64,000 bases of DNA from PALSA-693 sp963729695 (GCA_963729695.1 CAVSOT010000007.1:558001-622000), one strand, 5' to 3'. Shown: positions 32,221 to 40,679, numbered from the stretch's first letter. Notes: generated from the sequence alone by a model not told the origin. Numbers and translations: made by a program.

Positions 32221-33119
32221 ATGCAGTCGCTGTGTCTTCTCACTGTCCACGCCCATCCCGACGACGAGGCGTCGAAAGGAGCCGGGACGGTGGCTCGCTA
32301 TCACCACGAGGGCATCCACACGGTGCTGGTCACCTGCACGGGCGGGGAGGAGGGCGACATCCTCAATCCGGCTATGGACAAGCCGGGTGTGCGGGAGCAC
32401 ATGGCAGAGATCCGTGCCCGGGAGCTCGACCAGGCCGCTCGTATCATCGGCTACGACGAGGTGGTCATGCTGGGCTATCGGGATTCCGGGATGCCGGACA
32501 GCCCGGCCAACAACGATCCCCGCAGCTTTGCGAAGGCTCCCCTGGATGAGGCGGTGGGGCGACTGGTAGCCGTCATTCGCCGCACCCGCCCCCAAGTGGT
32601 CGTCACCTACCCACCCAACCAAAACGGGTACCCCCACCCCGACCACCTGCGGGTCAATGAGATCTCCGAGGCGGCCTTCGACGCGGCTCCCGATCCGGAG
32701 CGCTATCCCGAAGCCGGCCCGGCCTGGCAGCCGCTGCCGCCTGTTCTACGTCAGGTGGTCCGTGGCCCGGCTGCGGGCGATGCACGAGAAGTACCTGGAG
32801 CTCGGGTTGGAGTCCCCGCTCTCGGAACGCATGGACCGGATGCTCGATGCCGACGCGGAGGCGGAGCGATCGGCTGACCAGCCCGTCCGCCCCCACGTGG
32901 TGATCGACATCAGCGGGTACGGCGCCGATGATGCGCGACGCGCTCATCGCCCACCAGACCCAGGTTGACCCGACGTCGCCCCACTGGTTTGGTCTGCCTC
33001 GGGAGATCGCCGACGAGCTGTACCCATACGACGAGTATGAGGTTGGACGCGACCTGACGGGTTACGAGTCGATCGACGATGACCTGTTCGCCGGTCTGGA
33101 GGCTGTTCCCGTTGTGTGA
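32221..33119 (+). pseudogene. mca: Mycothiol S-conjugate amidase (Mca), two apparent frameshifts
   Basis: Zinc amidase that cleaves mycothiol conjugates of toxins so that the mercapturic acid can be exported. The N-terminal AHPDDEASKGAGTVARYHHE (zinc motif AHPDDE), CTGGEEGDILNP, GYRDSGMPDSPANNDP and HPDHLRVNEISEAA are all in the first frame. The rest is in two other frames: RLFYVRWSVARLRAMHEKYL, then MMRDALIAHQTQVDPTSPHW and FGLPREIADELYPYDEYEVG. One extra base near 32733 (after TGGCAGCCGCTG) and one near 32929 (before ATGATGCGC) restore a 298-residue protein, close to the 288 of Rv1082. Shifts again are +1, so sequence error is likely. The stop overlaps the possible start of the SCP2 gene (GTGA). 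Confidence 0.85.
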
Positions 33120-33145
33120 GCAACGGGCGGGACGAGGGGAGGGGC

Positions 33146-33559
33146 GTGGCCGACTGGCTGAGTGAGGAGTGGCTCGGGGAGATGGCTGTCCTGGCCGATT
33201 CCCGGCCGCCGGTGCCGGGGACCAGCGGCATCGTGTCGGTGGCGATCACGGTCGGACGCCGGGACCAGGTCGCCTACCACTGGAGCTACCGTGACGGCGT
33301 TCCCGGTGAGGGTGGGGTGGGGCCGGCTGCCGATCCGCAGCTCAGTCTGGTCCTGTCGAGTGCGGACGCCCAGACGCTGATGAGCGGTGAGCTGGATCCG
33401 AGCGTGGCCTACATGCGGGGCCGTTTGAAGGGGACCGGCGACGCGGAGTTCCTGCTGGCCTGGCTGGCCTCGACTGCGACTGACGGTTACCAAGCGTGGC
33501 GAAGCCAGGCAGAATCCGTCTTCGGCCCGGTCCCGCCAGCCGACGGGTCGAAAAGCTGA
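33146..33559 (+). CDS. SCP2 sterol-carrier-domain protein
   Basis: 137 residues from GTG 33146, which has a strong ribosome site (ggggagggg); an earlier in-frame GTG at 33116 overlaps the mca stop by four bases. SCP2-like fold: RDQVAYHWSYRDG, then the diagnostic QLSLVLSSADAQTLMSGELD and PSVAYMRGRLKGTGDAEFLL. Such domains bind lipids in a hydrophobic tunnel or assist acyl-CoA enzymes; the ligand is unknown. It has no signal peptide. Gene order mca-SCP2 suggests co-transcription, but no functional link is evident. Confidence 0.8.
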   Translation: MADWLSEEWLGEMAVLADSRPPVPGTSGIVSVAITVGRRDQVAYHWSYRDGVPGEGGVGPAADPQLSLVLSSADAQTLMSGELDPSVAYMRGRLKGTGDAEFLLAWLASTATDGYQAWRSQAESVFGPVPPADGSKS

Positions 33560-33589
33560 GCGAGCGGTCCAGAGTGCGAGAAGGGTTTT

Positions 33590-33615
33590 CATCCGAATCG
33601 GCGTCGGGCACGAAC
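33590..33615 (+). promoter_or_regulatory. Possible SigK-type autoregulated promoter
   Basis: CATCC at 33590-33594 and CGAAC at 33611-33615 with a 16-bp spacer, close to the SigK consensus CCATCC-N16/17-CCGAAT. Transcription would start around 33622, only a few bases before the sigma-factor ATG at 33626. It would allow the sigma factor to drive its own operon once freed from its anti-sigma partner. Confidence 0.45.
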
Positions 33616-33625
33616 CTGTAGAGGC

Positions 33626-34207
33626 ATGCCGCGCGCTCTGACCGATGCCAGCGACTCCGCCCTGGTCGTATCTATTGGTCGGTGGCATGAGGACGCGTTG
33701 GCTGAGGTCTTTCGCCGCCATGCCGGGGCGGTCTTGAGCCTGGCCCGGAGAGTGCTTGGCGACGCCGGCCGGGCGGAGGAGATCGTCCAAGAGGTGTTCG
33801 TGCGCTTGTGGAACGAACCCGAACGTTTCGATCCCGAACGGGGCTCGCTGCGGTCCTACCTGCTGGCCCAGGCCCATGGGCGGGCGGTTGATCTCTTGCG
33901 GTCGGACACCGCCCGGCGGCAACGAGAGGACCGCGACGCCCGCAACGCAGGCGGGAAGGGCTACGACCTCGAGCGCGAGGTGTGGGATCTGGTCGTGGTG
34001 GATCGGGTGCGGGAGGCCGTCGTCGCCCTTCCCGACGACGAACGGCGAGCAATCGAGTTGGCGTATTTCGGAGGTCGTACCTATAGGGAGGTTGCGGAAG
34101 AACTGGGCACGCCGGAGGGCACTGTCAAGAGCCGGATCCGGGCCGGGCTCCGACGGATGCGGGCGGCCCTCGCCGATACGACGGTGGGGATCACATGGAG
34201 CGAATGA
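33626..34207 (+). CDS. ECF sigma factor, SigK-like
   Basis: 193 residues. Region 2: LAEVFRRHAGAVLSLARRVL, GDAGRAEEIVQEVFVRLWNE and GSLRSYLLAQAHGRAVDLLR (the core-binding and -10 region). Region 4: DDERRAIELAYFGGRTYREV and AEELGTPEGTVKSRIRAGLR (helix-turn-helix for the -35). The overall layout fits the ECF group with a RskA-type partner. The stop overlaps the ATG of the anti-sigma gene by four bases (ATGA), so both are translated together. A SigK-like promoter precedes it. Targets are unknown; in mycobacteria SigK controls secreted antigens, but that is not transferable here. Confidence 0.88.
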   Translation: MPRALTDASDSALVVSIGRWHEDALAEVFRRHAGAVLSLARRVLGDAGRAEEIVQEVFVRLWNEPERFDPERGSLRSYLLAQAHGRAVDLLRSDTARRQREDRDARNAGGKGYDLEREVWDLVVVDRVREAVVALPDDERRAIELAYFGGRTYREVAEELGTPEGTVKSRIRAGLRRMRAALADTTVGITWSE

Positions 34208-35001
34208 CCGACCACGAGGATCTTCAGGACCTGGTCGCGGCCTACGCGCTGGACGCCCTCGATCCGGCCGAGGCGCGCCAGGTGGAGGACCACCTCGAAA
34301 CGTGCCCTCGTTGCCGGGACGATCTGCGCAATCACCGGGAGGTCATCGGACTGGCTGCCTACGAAAGTCAGGAGGCACCCCCCGGCTTGTGGGATCGGGT
34401 GGCCGCTGCCATCCGCGACGACGAGGGCTCTGTCCCGGTCCCGCCGTTGCGCCCGGTCGTTGGCGGAATCGACGGGTCCGTCGAACTGGGCGCCCCGAAG
34501 CGGATGTCCCAATCCCGCCGCCGCCTCCTGGCTGGGGTCGCCGTCGCCTTGGCCGCGGCGGCCGTGGTGGCGATCGCGCTGCTCGGGGTCCAGGTGAATC
34601 ACCTCCAGAATCGCACCAATCAGCTCGATCAGCAGCTGGCGGCCCAACCGGGGCAGCCCAGCCTGGCCTTGGTGCAGCAGGCGCTTACCGTCCCTGGGGC
34701 GCAGCAGGTGACCCTTCGGTCGCCTGGCGGGAGCGGCCTTTCCATCGAGGCCGTGATTCTCCCGAGCGGGGCGGGCTACCTCTACGAGTCACGGTTGTCG
34801 CCGTTGCCATCGTCGGAGACCTACCAGCTCTGGGGGGTCGTGGGTCAGGAGAAAATCTCCTACGGGTTGCTCGGAAGCGCACCCGCTACGGTCACGAGCT
34901 TCCGGGTCGGCCCGCATCTTCAGGACCTGGCCGTGACCACCGAAGTGGCTGGCGGGGTCGTGGTGACCTCCAATTCGCCGGTGGTCGTGGGGCCGACCTG
35001 A
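34204..35001 (+). CDS. Membrane anti-sigma factor (RskA-like)
   Basis: 265 residues from ATG 34204 (another ATG at 34195). The N-terminal zinc-type anti-sigma domain holds His30-x3-Cys34-x2-Cys37 (VEDHLETCPRCRDDL), preceded by LVAAYALDALDPAEARQ. One membrane helix (LLAGVAVALAAAAVVAIALL) lies near residues 105-125, so the sigma-binding part is cytoplasmic and the RskA-type C-terminal domain (SGLSIEAVILPSGAGYLYES, ETYQLWGVV) is outside. The signal would trigger proteolysis and release the sigma factor. The gene overlaps the sigma gene by four bases. C-terminal sequence agrees with the RskA family. Confidence 0.88.
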   Translation: MTDHEDLQDLVAAYALDALDPAEARQVEDHLETCPRCRDDLRNHREVIGLAAYESQEAPPGLWDRVAAAIRDDEGSVPVPPLRPVVGGIDGSVELGAPKRMSQSRRRLLAGVAVALAAAAVVAIALLGVQVNHLQNRTNQLDQQLAAQPGQPSLALVQQALTVPGAQQVTLRSPGGSGLSIEAVILPSGAGYLYESRLSPLPSSETYQLWGVVGQEKISYGLLGSAPATVTSFRVGPHLQDLAVTTEVAGGVVVTSNSPVVVGPT

Positions 35002-35077
35002 ACGCTTCCTTCTCCTTCCCCTTCCTCGGCCCTAGCCGGTGAGGGGGGCGCAGGCCGCGGCGCCGGCGCCTCCGCCT

Positions 35078-36181
35078 CTAGGGCCGGTGGACTTCGAAGG
35101 CCGCGCGCCGCTCCGCCCGGCGCAGCGCTTGGGCTACCAGCTCCCCGATGAGATCGGGATAGGCCACGCCCGACGCCTGCCACATACGGGGGTACATCGA
35201 GATCGGGGTAAAGCCGGGGATGGTGTTGATCTCGTTGATCAGCAGGCCTCGACCCTCGGGTTCGAAGAAGAAGTCGACCCGGGCCATGCTGTCCACCCGA
35301 ACCGCACGGCAGGCGGCAACGGCCAATCGGCCCATCTCTTCGGCCACCCCGGCCGGCAGTTGGGCCGGAACCTCGAGCCTGGCCCTCCCCGCCAGGTACT
35401 TGTCCTCGAAGTCGTAGAACTCGCGGCTGGGTATGACCTCGCCCGGGACCGACGCCCGCAGGTCGGGCCAGCCGAGGATCCCGATCTCGAGTTCCCTCCC
35501 TTGCACCGCTTCTTCGATGATCAAGAACTCGTCGAAGCGGAGAACCAGAGCGAGCGCGGCGTCGAGGTCCGCAGGGCCGTCGACGCGAGAGATCCCAATG
35601 GAAGACCCCATATTGGCGGGCTTGACGAACACCGGCCAGCCCAGCTCGGTTCCGATCCGCTCCGTCAACTGGGCGCCGATCTCGTCCTCTCGGAGCGACA
35701 GGTAGCGAGCCTGGGGGAGCCCGGCAGCGGTTAGGAGCGACTTGGCGAGCGCCTTGTCCATGGCTACTGCGGAGCCGGCGACCCCGGCGCCGCAGTAGGG
35801 GACGCCGGCGATCTCCAGCAATCCCTGCACGGTGCCGTCCTCTCCCATCGGCCCGTGCAGGAGGGGCAACACCACGAGCGGGCCGGTCCCGTCGCCGGTG
35901 ACGGAGCGCACTGCCTCCAGCGCTCCGCTCGCCTCGGCCTGGCTGCCGGCGGCCGTATCCGGTGAGGGCAGGCCTCCTCGTGGCCATCCGGTGGCCAGCT
36001 CGGCTGTGGTGTCGACCCAACGACCTTCGGTGCTGATGCCGACGACCCGGAGGTCGTAGCGGGCTGGGTCCGCGGCCTGGGCGACGTGGAGCGCCGAGAT
36101 GCACGAGATCTCGTGCTCTGCGGAGCGGCCCCCGTAGAGCACGAGGAGTCGCACTCGGGGTCCGACCGGCTCGTCTGGCAC
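35078..36181 (-). CDS. ddl: D-alanine--D-alanine ligase
   Basis: 367 residues from GTG 36181; GTG 36154 (VRLLVLYGGRSAEHEIS) is an equally plausible start. Joins two D-Ala with ATP for peptidoglycan precursors. ATP-grasp motifs: GGRSAEHEISCISALHVA (N-terminal substrate Glu), LPLLHGPMGEDGTVQGLLEI, PYCGAGVAGSAVAMDKALAK, WPVFVKPANMGSSIGISRVD, LIIEEAVQGRELEIGIL, MARVDFFFEPEGRGLLINEI and NTIPGFTPISMYPRMW, with the metal-binding Asp/Glu/Asn all present. Divergent from murF, so the region between (about 36182-36242) probably contains both promoters. Confidence 0.93.
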   Translation of the reverse strand: MPDEPVGPRVRLLVLYGGRSAEHEISCISALHVAQAADPARYDLRVVGISTEGRWVDTTAELATGWPRGGLPSPDTAAGSQAEASGALEAVRSVTGDGTGPLVVLPLLHGPMGEDGTVQGLLEIAGVPYCGAGVAGSAVAMDKALAKSLLTAAGLPQARYLSLREDEIGAQLTERIGTELGWPVFVKPANMGSSIGISRVDGPADLDAALALVLRFDEFLIIEEAVQGRELEIGILGWPDLRASVPGEVIPSREFYDFEDKYLAGRARLEVPAQLPAGVAEEMGRLAVAACRAVRVDSMARVDFFFEPEGRGLLINEINTIPGFTPISMYPRMWQASGVAYPDLIGELVAQALRRAERRAAFEVHRP

Positions 36182-36242
36182 AGCGGGTGACCCTACCGCC
36201 GCCGAGGCGGGCGGGTGCGTACCCGGGCGGGTGACGACTGGC

Positions 36243-37610
36243 ATGATCGTTCCGATGCGATGGACCCCTGAGCAAGTGGCCTCGGCCACGGGCGGGAAGC
36301 TGGATCCCCGGTCGGGGCCAAGAGGGGACGTGTCGCTGTCCGGGGTGAGCATCGATACCCGGCACTTGGCTGCCGGGTCGCTGTTCGTGGCGATCCGGGC
36401 CGAGCGCGATGGCCACGACTTCGTGGACGCGGCAGTCGAGGGCGGGGCGGGCGGGCTGCTCGTGGCCTCGGGCTGGGCCCTCGCCGCGGATCTCGCACCG
36501 GGAGTGCCGAGCATCGTCGTCGCGGACACCCGGGAAGGACTGCTGGCGCTCGGCCGCGCCGCACGCCAGCGACTCGAGGGCGGCGTGGTGGGGATCACGG
36601 GATCGGTCGGCAAGACCTCGACCAAGGATCTGATCGCCGCCGCCGTTTCGGCCGGGCGTTCGACGTGGGCCAGCGAACGGTCATTCAACAACGAGCTCGG
36701 GGTCCCGCTCACCCTCGCCAATGCGCCGTCCGATACGGAGGTGGCAGTGATCGAGATGGGTGCCCGCGGCATCGGGCACATCCGCCGGTTGTGCGAGGTG
36801 GCGCGCCCCACGATCGGGGTGGTAACGGCCGTTGCCGCCGCCCACACCGAGGTGTTCGGCGATCTCGACACCGTGGCGGCGGCCAAGAGCGAGCTGGTAT
36901 CGGCCCTCCCCCCCGATGGTGCCGCCGTGCTGAACGCCGACGATCCGCGGGTGCTCGCCATGGCCTCGGCCACCACTGCGAACGCGGTTCGCTACTCGAC
37001 AAACCCGCCCGGAGCGATCAGCGCCGACGTGGTGGCGGAGGCGATCAGCCTGGACAGCGAGCTGCGGCCGCGGTTCACGGTCCGTTCCCCCTGGGGCAGC
37101 GCCGCGGTCCGGCTGTCGGCTCGCGGTGCCCACCAGGTCGGCAACGCGCTGGCTGCCCTGGCGGTGGCCGGCCTTGTCGGTGTGCCGCTCGAGGCCGCGG
37201 TGGAGGCCTTGGCCTCGGCGGAGCTCTCGCCGTGGCGTATGGAGCTGGGCCGCTCACCCGCTGGCGCCAAGGTGCTCAACGACGCCTACAACGCCAACCC
37301 GGCGTCCATGCGCGCCGCTCTCGAGGCGCTGGCTTCGCTCCCGGCCGACCGGCGGATCGCGGTGTTGGGCGAGATGGCGGAGCTCGGTGATCGGCGCCAC
37401 GAAGAGCATCGCGCCGTGGTCGCACTGGCCGGGCGCCTGGCTATCGACGTCCTCGTGGTGGGGACGAACGCCTACGGCATCCCGCCGGTACAAGGGATCG
37501 ACGAGGCGGTCGACGCCTTGGGCCCGCTCGGCCCCGGAGACGCCGTTCTGGTCAAAGCCAGCCGGGTGGCGGGGCTCGAACTGCTCGCCGCCCGGCTGAT
37601 CCGCGACTGA
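36243..37610 (+). CDS. murF: UDP-N-acetylmuramoyl-tripeptide--D-alanyl-D-alanine ligase
   Basis: 455 residues from ATG 36243 (MIVPMRWTPEQVASATGG, matching the MurF start). Adds D-Ala-D-Ala, made by the divergent ddl, to the UDP-MurNAc tripeptide. P-loop GITGSVGKTSTKDL near residue 118, SFNNELGVPLTLAN, VIEMGARGIGHI, NADDPRVLAMA, GAHQVGNALAALAVAGLVGV, and the C-terminal LNDAYNANPASMRAALEAL with VLGEMAELGDRRHEEHR. All catalytic blocks are intact. No other division/cell-wall gene adjoins, so murF lies outside the usual dcw cluster, apart from the functional pairing with ddl. Neighbour downstream is on the other strand. Confidence 0.93.
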   Translation: MIVPMRWTPEQVASATGGKLDPRSGPRGDVSLSGVSIDTRHLAAGSLFVAIRAERDGHDFVDAAVEGGAGGLLVASGWALAADLAPGVPSIVVADTREGLLALGRAARQRLEGGVVGITGSVGKTSTKDLIAAAVSAGRSTWASERSFNNELGVPLTLANAPSDTEVAVIEMGARGIGHIRRLCEVARPTIGVVTAVAAAHTEVFGDLDTVAAAKSELVSALPPDGAAVLNADDPRVLAMASATTANAVRYSTNPPGAISADVVAEAISLDSELRPRFTVRSPWGSAAVRLSARGAHQVGNALAALAVAGLVGVPLEAAVEALASAELSPWRMELGRSPAGAKVLNDAYNANPASMRAALEALASLPADRRIAVLGEMAELGDRRHEEHRAVVALAGRLAIDVLVVGTNAYGIPPVQGIDEAVDALGPLGPGDAVLVKASRVAGLELLAARLIRD

Positions 37611-37701
37611 CGAGTCCCGGTGCCCGGCCGCCCTCTGCCGGCGCGCGGGAAGGCTCTGGTGGTCGTCGCCGTCCGGTGCTCTTGGCGACCGGTCGCGTGC
37701 G

Positions 37702-38577
37702 TCAGGTGTGGACCTGCGACGCGAACCAATCCGCGCCCGGCCCACTCCGGCGCTGGAGGTCGCGCAACGCCCGGTACCCGATCAGCCGGACCCCGGCTCG
37801 ACTGGCGAGGGCCCGCAAGGAGTCGGCCGTCATGGCCAGGTCGTGATCTGCGACCCGGGCCGGCCAGTCAGGGGCGACGGCGCGCAGCTCGGGAGTATCG
37901 ATGGCCGGACGTAACACCACCTCGGTGACGCCCGGACGGATATCGGACAGCAGCTGATCGAGCGCGCTTCTGGTGCTCCGCCGTCGGCTGACTCGGATCA
38001 GGTGGTCGGGGGACACCACCCCTTCCGCGGCAGCCAGGCTCCGGAATGGGAAGCCCCACTGCTGCTCGGCCGAGGCGTTGGGGAGGCGAAGCGGCAGCCC
38101 GAAGTCGACCGCCAGCTCCAGCCCGACGTCGAAGAACTCGGGCCGAAAGTCAAAGGCACCCAAGTGAGCGCTCAGATGGCTCACATCGAAGCCCCAGTAG
38201 ATGGCGCGCTCGACTTGGGCCCGGCATTCGCGTCGGACCTCGTCGGTATCGGCGTGGTCCCAGAGGTCCTCGAGCGTGCGCGGAAACCCGCCGTCGCCGT
38301 CGAGCAGCGACGGCGAGTGGGTGATCGGTCCCCAGCGGAAAAGGTCGTACTCGGCGTTGAGCGTGAGGTGCACGCCGACGTCCTCACCCCGGTAACGCGC
38401 TGCCGCCTCCCGAGCCCATGGCCCCGGAACGACCAGGCCTCCCACTTTCCCCATCCCTTCCCGGAGGGCGCCGTAGATCCCCGAGTTGTTGGCATACGTC
38501 ACCCCGAGCTCGTCACACGTCACGATGAGGAGGGCAGTTTCCGGCGGATAGCCGAGCGCTTCGACGAGGGACGTCAA
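37702..38577 (-). CDS. YdjC/ChbG-type carbohydrate deacetylase
   Basis: 291 residues. Family of metal-dependent deacetylases for amino-sugar oligomers such as chitobiose. Visible motifs: LLIVTCDELGVTYANNSGIY (the usual A-D-D-x-G, here C-D-E-L-G), VGVHLTLNAEYDLFRW (metal His), DVSHLSAHLGAFDFRPEFFD (His and Asp region), and a C-terminal EVVLRPAIDTPELRA block. The first Asp is kept and the second Asp is Glu, so activity should be checked. Start ATG 38577. Substrate unknown; it may act on cell-wall or lipid-linked sugars. Convergent with murF. Confidence 0.8.
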   Translation of the reverse strand: MTSLVEALGYPPETALLIVTCDELGVTYANNSGIYGALREGMGKVGGLVVPGPWAREAAARYRGEDVGVHLTLNAEYDLFRWGPITHSPSLLDGDGGFPRTLEDLWDHADTDEVRRECRAQVERAIYWGFDVSHLSAHLGAFDFRPEFFDVGLELAVDFGLPLRLPNASAEQQWGFPFRSLAAAEGVVSPDHLIRVSRRRSTRSALDQLLSDIRPGVTEVVLRPAIDTPELRAVAPDWPARVADHDLAMTADSLRALASRAGVRLIGYRALRDLQRRSGPGADWFASQVHT

Positions 38578-38751
38578 TCAGGGCTCGATCAGCATGCGGG
38601 TTCCGACCTCAGCTCCCGAGATCGCGATAGCCGAGCTGAAGACCCCGCCGGCGGGAGCGGGCGGCATCATGCGACAGGGTGCGGGGCGTGAGGACACGGG
38701 CTGATGCTACTCCGGGAGCCTCCTCCGCCAGTTGCTCGGTAGCATCGCTGA

Positions 38752-39705
38752 ATGGGCTACGGGATGACGGTTCCTTTCGCTGGGGTCGCGCTCTCGGCGC
38801 ACCGTGAATGGTTTGAAGAGCTCGGTCAGCTCGGCTACACCGACGCCTGGTCCTCGGAGGTGGACGGTGCGGACGCGTTTACGCCACTGGCCTTGGCCGC
38901 GGCGTGGGCACCTGATCTCCGGCTGGGGACTGCCATCGTGCCCATCTTCACCCGCGGGCCCGCTCTGATCGCACAGAGCGCGGCGGCTATGGCGGAAGCG
39001 GCCCCTGGCCGGTTCGTCCTCGGCGTCGGCACGTCGTCGGACGTGATCGTCGAGCGGTGGAACGACATCCCTTTCCGCGAGCCCTACCGCCGGACCAGGG
39101 ACCTCGTCCGCTTCCTCCGCCGGGCGTTGACTGGCGAGAAGGTCGACAGCGCCTTCGACACCTTTCGGGTCCAGGGTTTTCGCCTCGACCGCCCGCCCGA
39201 AGTGGTACCACCGATTCTGGTCGCCGCCCTGCGACCGGGCATGCTCCGGCTGGCTGGCCGCGAGGGGGACGGCGCCATCATCAACTGGCTCGGAGCGGAC
39301 GACGTGGCCAGGGTGGTCGGGGAGGTCGGCCCCGGCAAAGAGATCGTCGCCCGCATTTTTGTCTACCCCACGGAGGACGCCGATAAGGCCCGAGCCGTGG
39401 GCCGCCGGCTGGTCGCCGCTTACCTCAACGTCCCGGTCTACGCCGCCTTTCACGAATGGCTCGGCCGGGGCCCGCTTCTCGAGGGCATGTGGAAGGCGTG
39501 GCGGGCTGGCGATCGTAGGGCCGCCTTGAAGGCGATCCCTGACCAGGTGGTCGACGAGCTCGTCATTCATGGCTCGGCTCGACAGGTCCGGGCGGGCATC
39601 CAGCGCTACGTCGACAACGGGGTGACGACGCCGGCGCTGTCCATCGTGCCGGCCGACATCGACCTGCGCCAGTCCGTCCGTGATCTCTCTCCGTCGGCAC
39701 GCTGA
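38752..39705 (+). CDS. LLM-class (luciferase-like) F420-dependent oxidoreductase
   Basis: 317 residues. TIM-barrel of the bacterial luciferase superfamily, F420-dependent subgroup. Typical stretches: GYTDAWSSEVDGADAFTPLA, LRLGTAIVPIFTRGPALIAQ, SAAAMAEAAPGRFVLGVGTS, VVPPILVAALRPGMLRLAGR, and the C-terminal GSARQVRAGIQRYVDNGVTT. F420H2 or F420 would bind by these loops; the substrate is unknown. It supports a deazaflavin-using actinobacterium. Start ATG 38752 follows a weak ribosome site (ggtagc). No operon partner is obvious. Confidence 0.85.
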   Translation: MGYGMTVPFAGVALSAHREWFEELGQLGYTDAWSSEVDGADAFTPLALAAAWAPDLRLGTAIVPIFTRGPALIAQSAAAMAEAAPGRFVLGVGTSSDVIVERWNDIPFREPYRRTRDLVRFLRRALTGEKVDSAFDTFRVQGFRLDRPPEVVPPILVAALRPGMLRLAGREGDGAIINWLGADDVARVVGEVGPGKEIVARIFVYPTEDADKARAVGRRLVAAYLNVPVYAAFHEWLGRGPLLEGMWKAWRAGDRRAALKAIPDQVVDELVIHGSARQVRAGIQRYVDNGVTTPALSIVPADIDLRQSVRDLSPSAR

Positions 39706-39807
39706 GGTCTGGATGGTGAGGCGGCCGAACGGCTGACGCCCACACGGTGAATCGGTCGAGCGCGGAGGGGGGTCCGGCCGACGCCGGCGCGATCTGAGGT
39801 CGCACAA

Positions 39808-39945
39808 TCAGGCAGCCGATCGACTCATGATCTCGGCCAACACCCGGCGAGCTTCGGCGACGCCCCGTCGGCCGGCTTCGCGGGTGCGCTCGTCAAGGCG
39901 CCAGTCCTCGTCCTCTCGATGGAGTAACGCAAGCTGCATCGGCAT
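39808..39945 (-). CDS. 45-residue conserved-looking small protein
   Basis: MPMQLALLHREDEDWRLDER then TREAGRRGVAEARRVLAEIM and a short tail, ATG 39945 to TGA 39808. It is too short for usual gene lists. The core W-R-L-D-E-x-T-R-x-x-G-R-x-G-V-A-E-A-R resembles small proteins I recall from high-GC actinobacteria; this is memory, not a search. Basic and helical, no signal or membrane segment. It lies 50 bp after the acylphosphatase stop on the same strand and may share its transcript. Function unknown. Confidence 0.6.
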   Translation of the reverse strand: MPMQLALLHREDEDWRLDERTREAGRRGVAEARRVLAEIMSRSAA

Positions 39946-39995
39946 GACGTCATCATCTCAGGAGGGTGTGACAACATCCCGTCTGCGTCAGCGAA

Positions 39996-40280
39996 CTACC
40001 GGACCGTGAAGCCGGTTTCGCCGTCCGGCGCTTCGTCGATCACCTCGATCTCGGTCACCTCGGCTCCCGGGGGACCTGACTTGCACCACTCGATCATCGA
40101 ACTGACCGCCAGCGTCGGGCCTTCGAAGACCGCTTCCACCTGCCCGCCCGGCTGGTTGCGCACCCAGCCGGCAATCCCCAGAGCAGCGGCTTGCCGCCGG
40201 CAGGATTCACGGAACCACACTCCTTGTACCCGACCGGCAATCCACAGGTGGGATCGGACGACGCCGGTGGTTTCGGACAC
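39996..40280 (-). CDS. acyP: Acylphosphatase
   Basis: 94 residues from GTG 40280 (VSETTGVVRSHLWIAGRV). Hydrolyses acyl phosphates such as carbamoyl- or 1,3-bisphosphoglycerate. The active-site Arg is in AGRVQGVWFRESCRRQAAAL (consensus G-x-V-Q-G-V-x-F-R) and the catalytic Asn in GWVRNQPGGQVEAVFEG (consensus G-W-V-x-N). The frame remains open upstream into a 15-bp tandem array, which would add a Pro/Ala/Ser tail; the conserved domain begins after it, so the short start is preferred. Divergent from the dienelactone hydrolase, with the array between. Confidence 0.88.
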   Translation of the reverse strand: MSETTGVVRSHLWIAGRVQGVWFRESCRRQAAALGIAGWVRNQPGGQVEAVFEGPTLAVSSMIEWCKSGPPGAEVTEIEVIDEAPDGETGFTVR

Positions 40281-40291
40281 GGACCGGCAAC

Positions 40292-40575
40292 CTACCGGAG
40301 ACGGGCTGCCGGAATTGGGGCTGCCGGAGACGGGGCTGCCGGAGACGGGGCTGCCGGAGACGGGGCTGCCGGAGACGGGGCTGCCGGAGACGGGGCTGCC
40401 GGAGACGGGGCTGCCGGAGACGGGGCTGCCGGAGACGGGGCTGCCGGAGACCGGGGCTGCCGGAGACGGGGCTGCCGGAGACGGGGCTGCCGGAGACGGG
40501 GCTGCCGGAGACGGGGCTGCCGGAGACGGGGCTGCCGGAGACAGGGCTGCCGGAGACGGGGCTGCCGGATACCCA
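40292..40575. repeat. 15-bp tandem array (about 18 copies) upstream of acylphosphatase
   Basis: Unit ctgccggagacgggg. Most copies are identical; the exceptions are a variant at the left end (ctgccggaattgggg), one unit with an extra C (about 40441-40456, 16 bp), one with acagg (about 40552) and a last one ending ccggatac. The array fills almost all of the 399-bp gap 40281-40679. No gene recognised within it. Confidence 0.9.
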
Positions 40576-40679
40576 GTGGCCAGAGCTCCTTGCAGGCGGC
40601 CGCTCGTCACGCGGGATCTGCCGGTGGTTTCGGACCCCAGTAAGGTCGCTGCGCAACGATCGAGTCGAGAGGACCGAGC

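Noticed and set aside
31768..32646. Long upstream extension of the VirD4-like frame on the minus strand
   Set aside because: It is antisense to the pterin dehydratase and mca, has no domain, and the conserved protein starts at about 31767.
32733..32930. Programmed ribosomal frameshifting in mca
   Set aside because: No slippery heptamer or pseudoknot is apparent and the family does not use it; sequence error is simpler.
40300..40450. Repeated LPETG on a + strand frame, like sortase sorting signals
   Set aside because: It comes from the 15-bp tandem array read in one of several open frames; there is no signal peptide, no membrane anchor and no sortase nearby.
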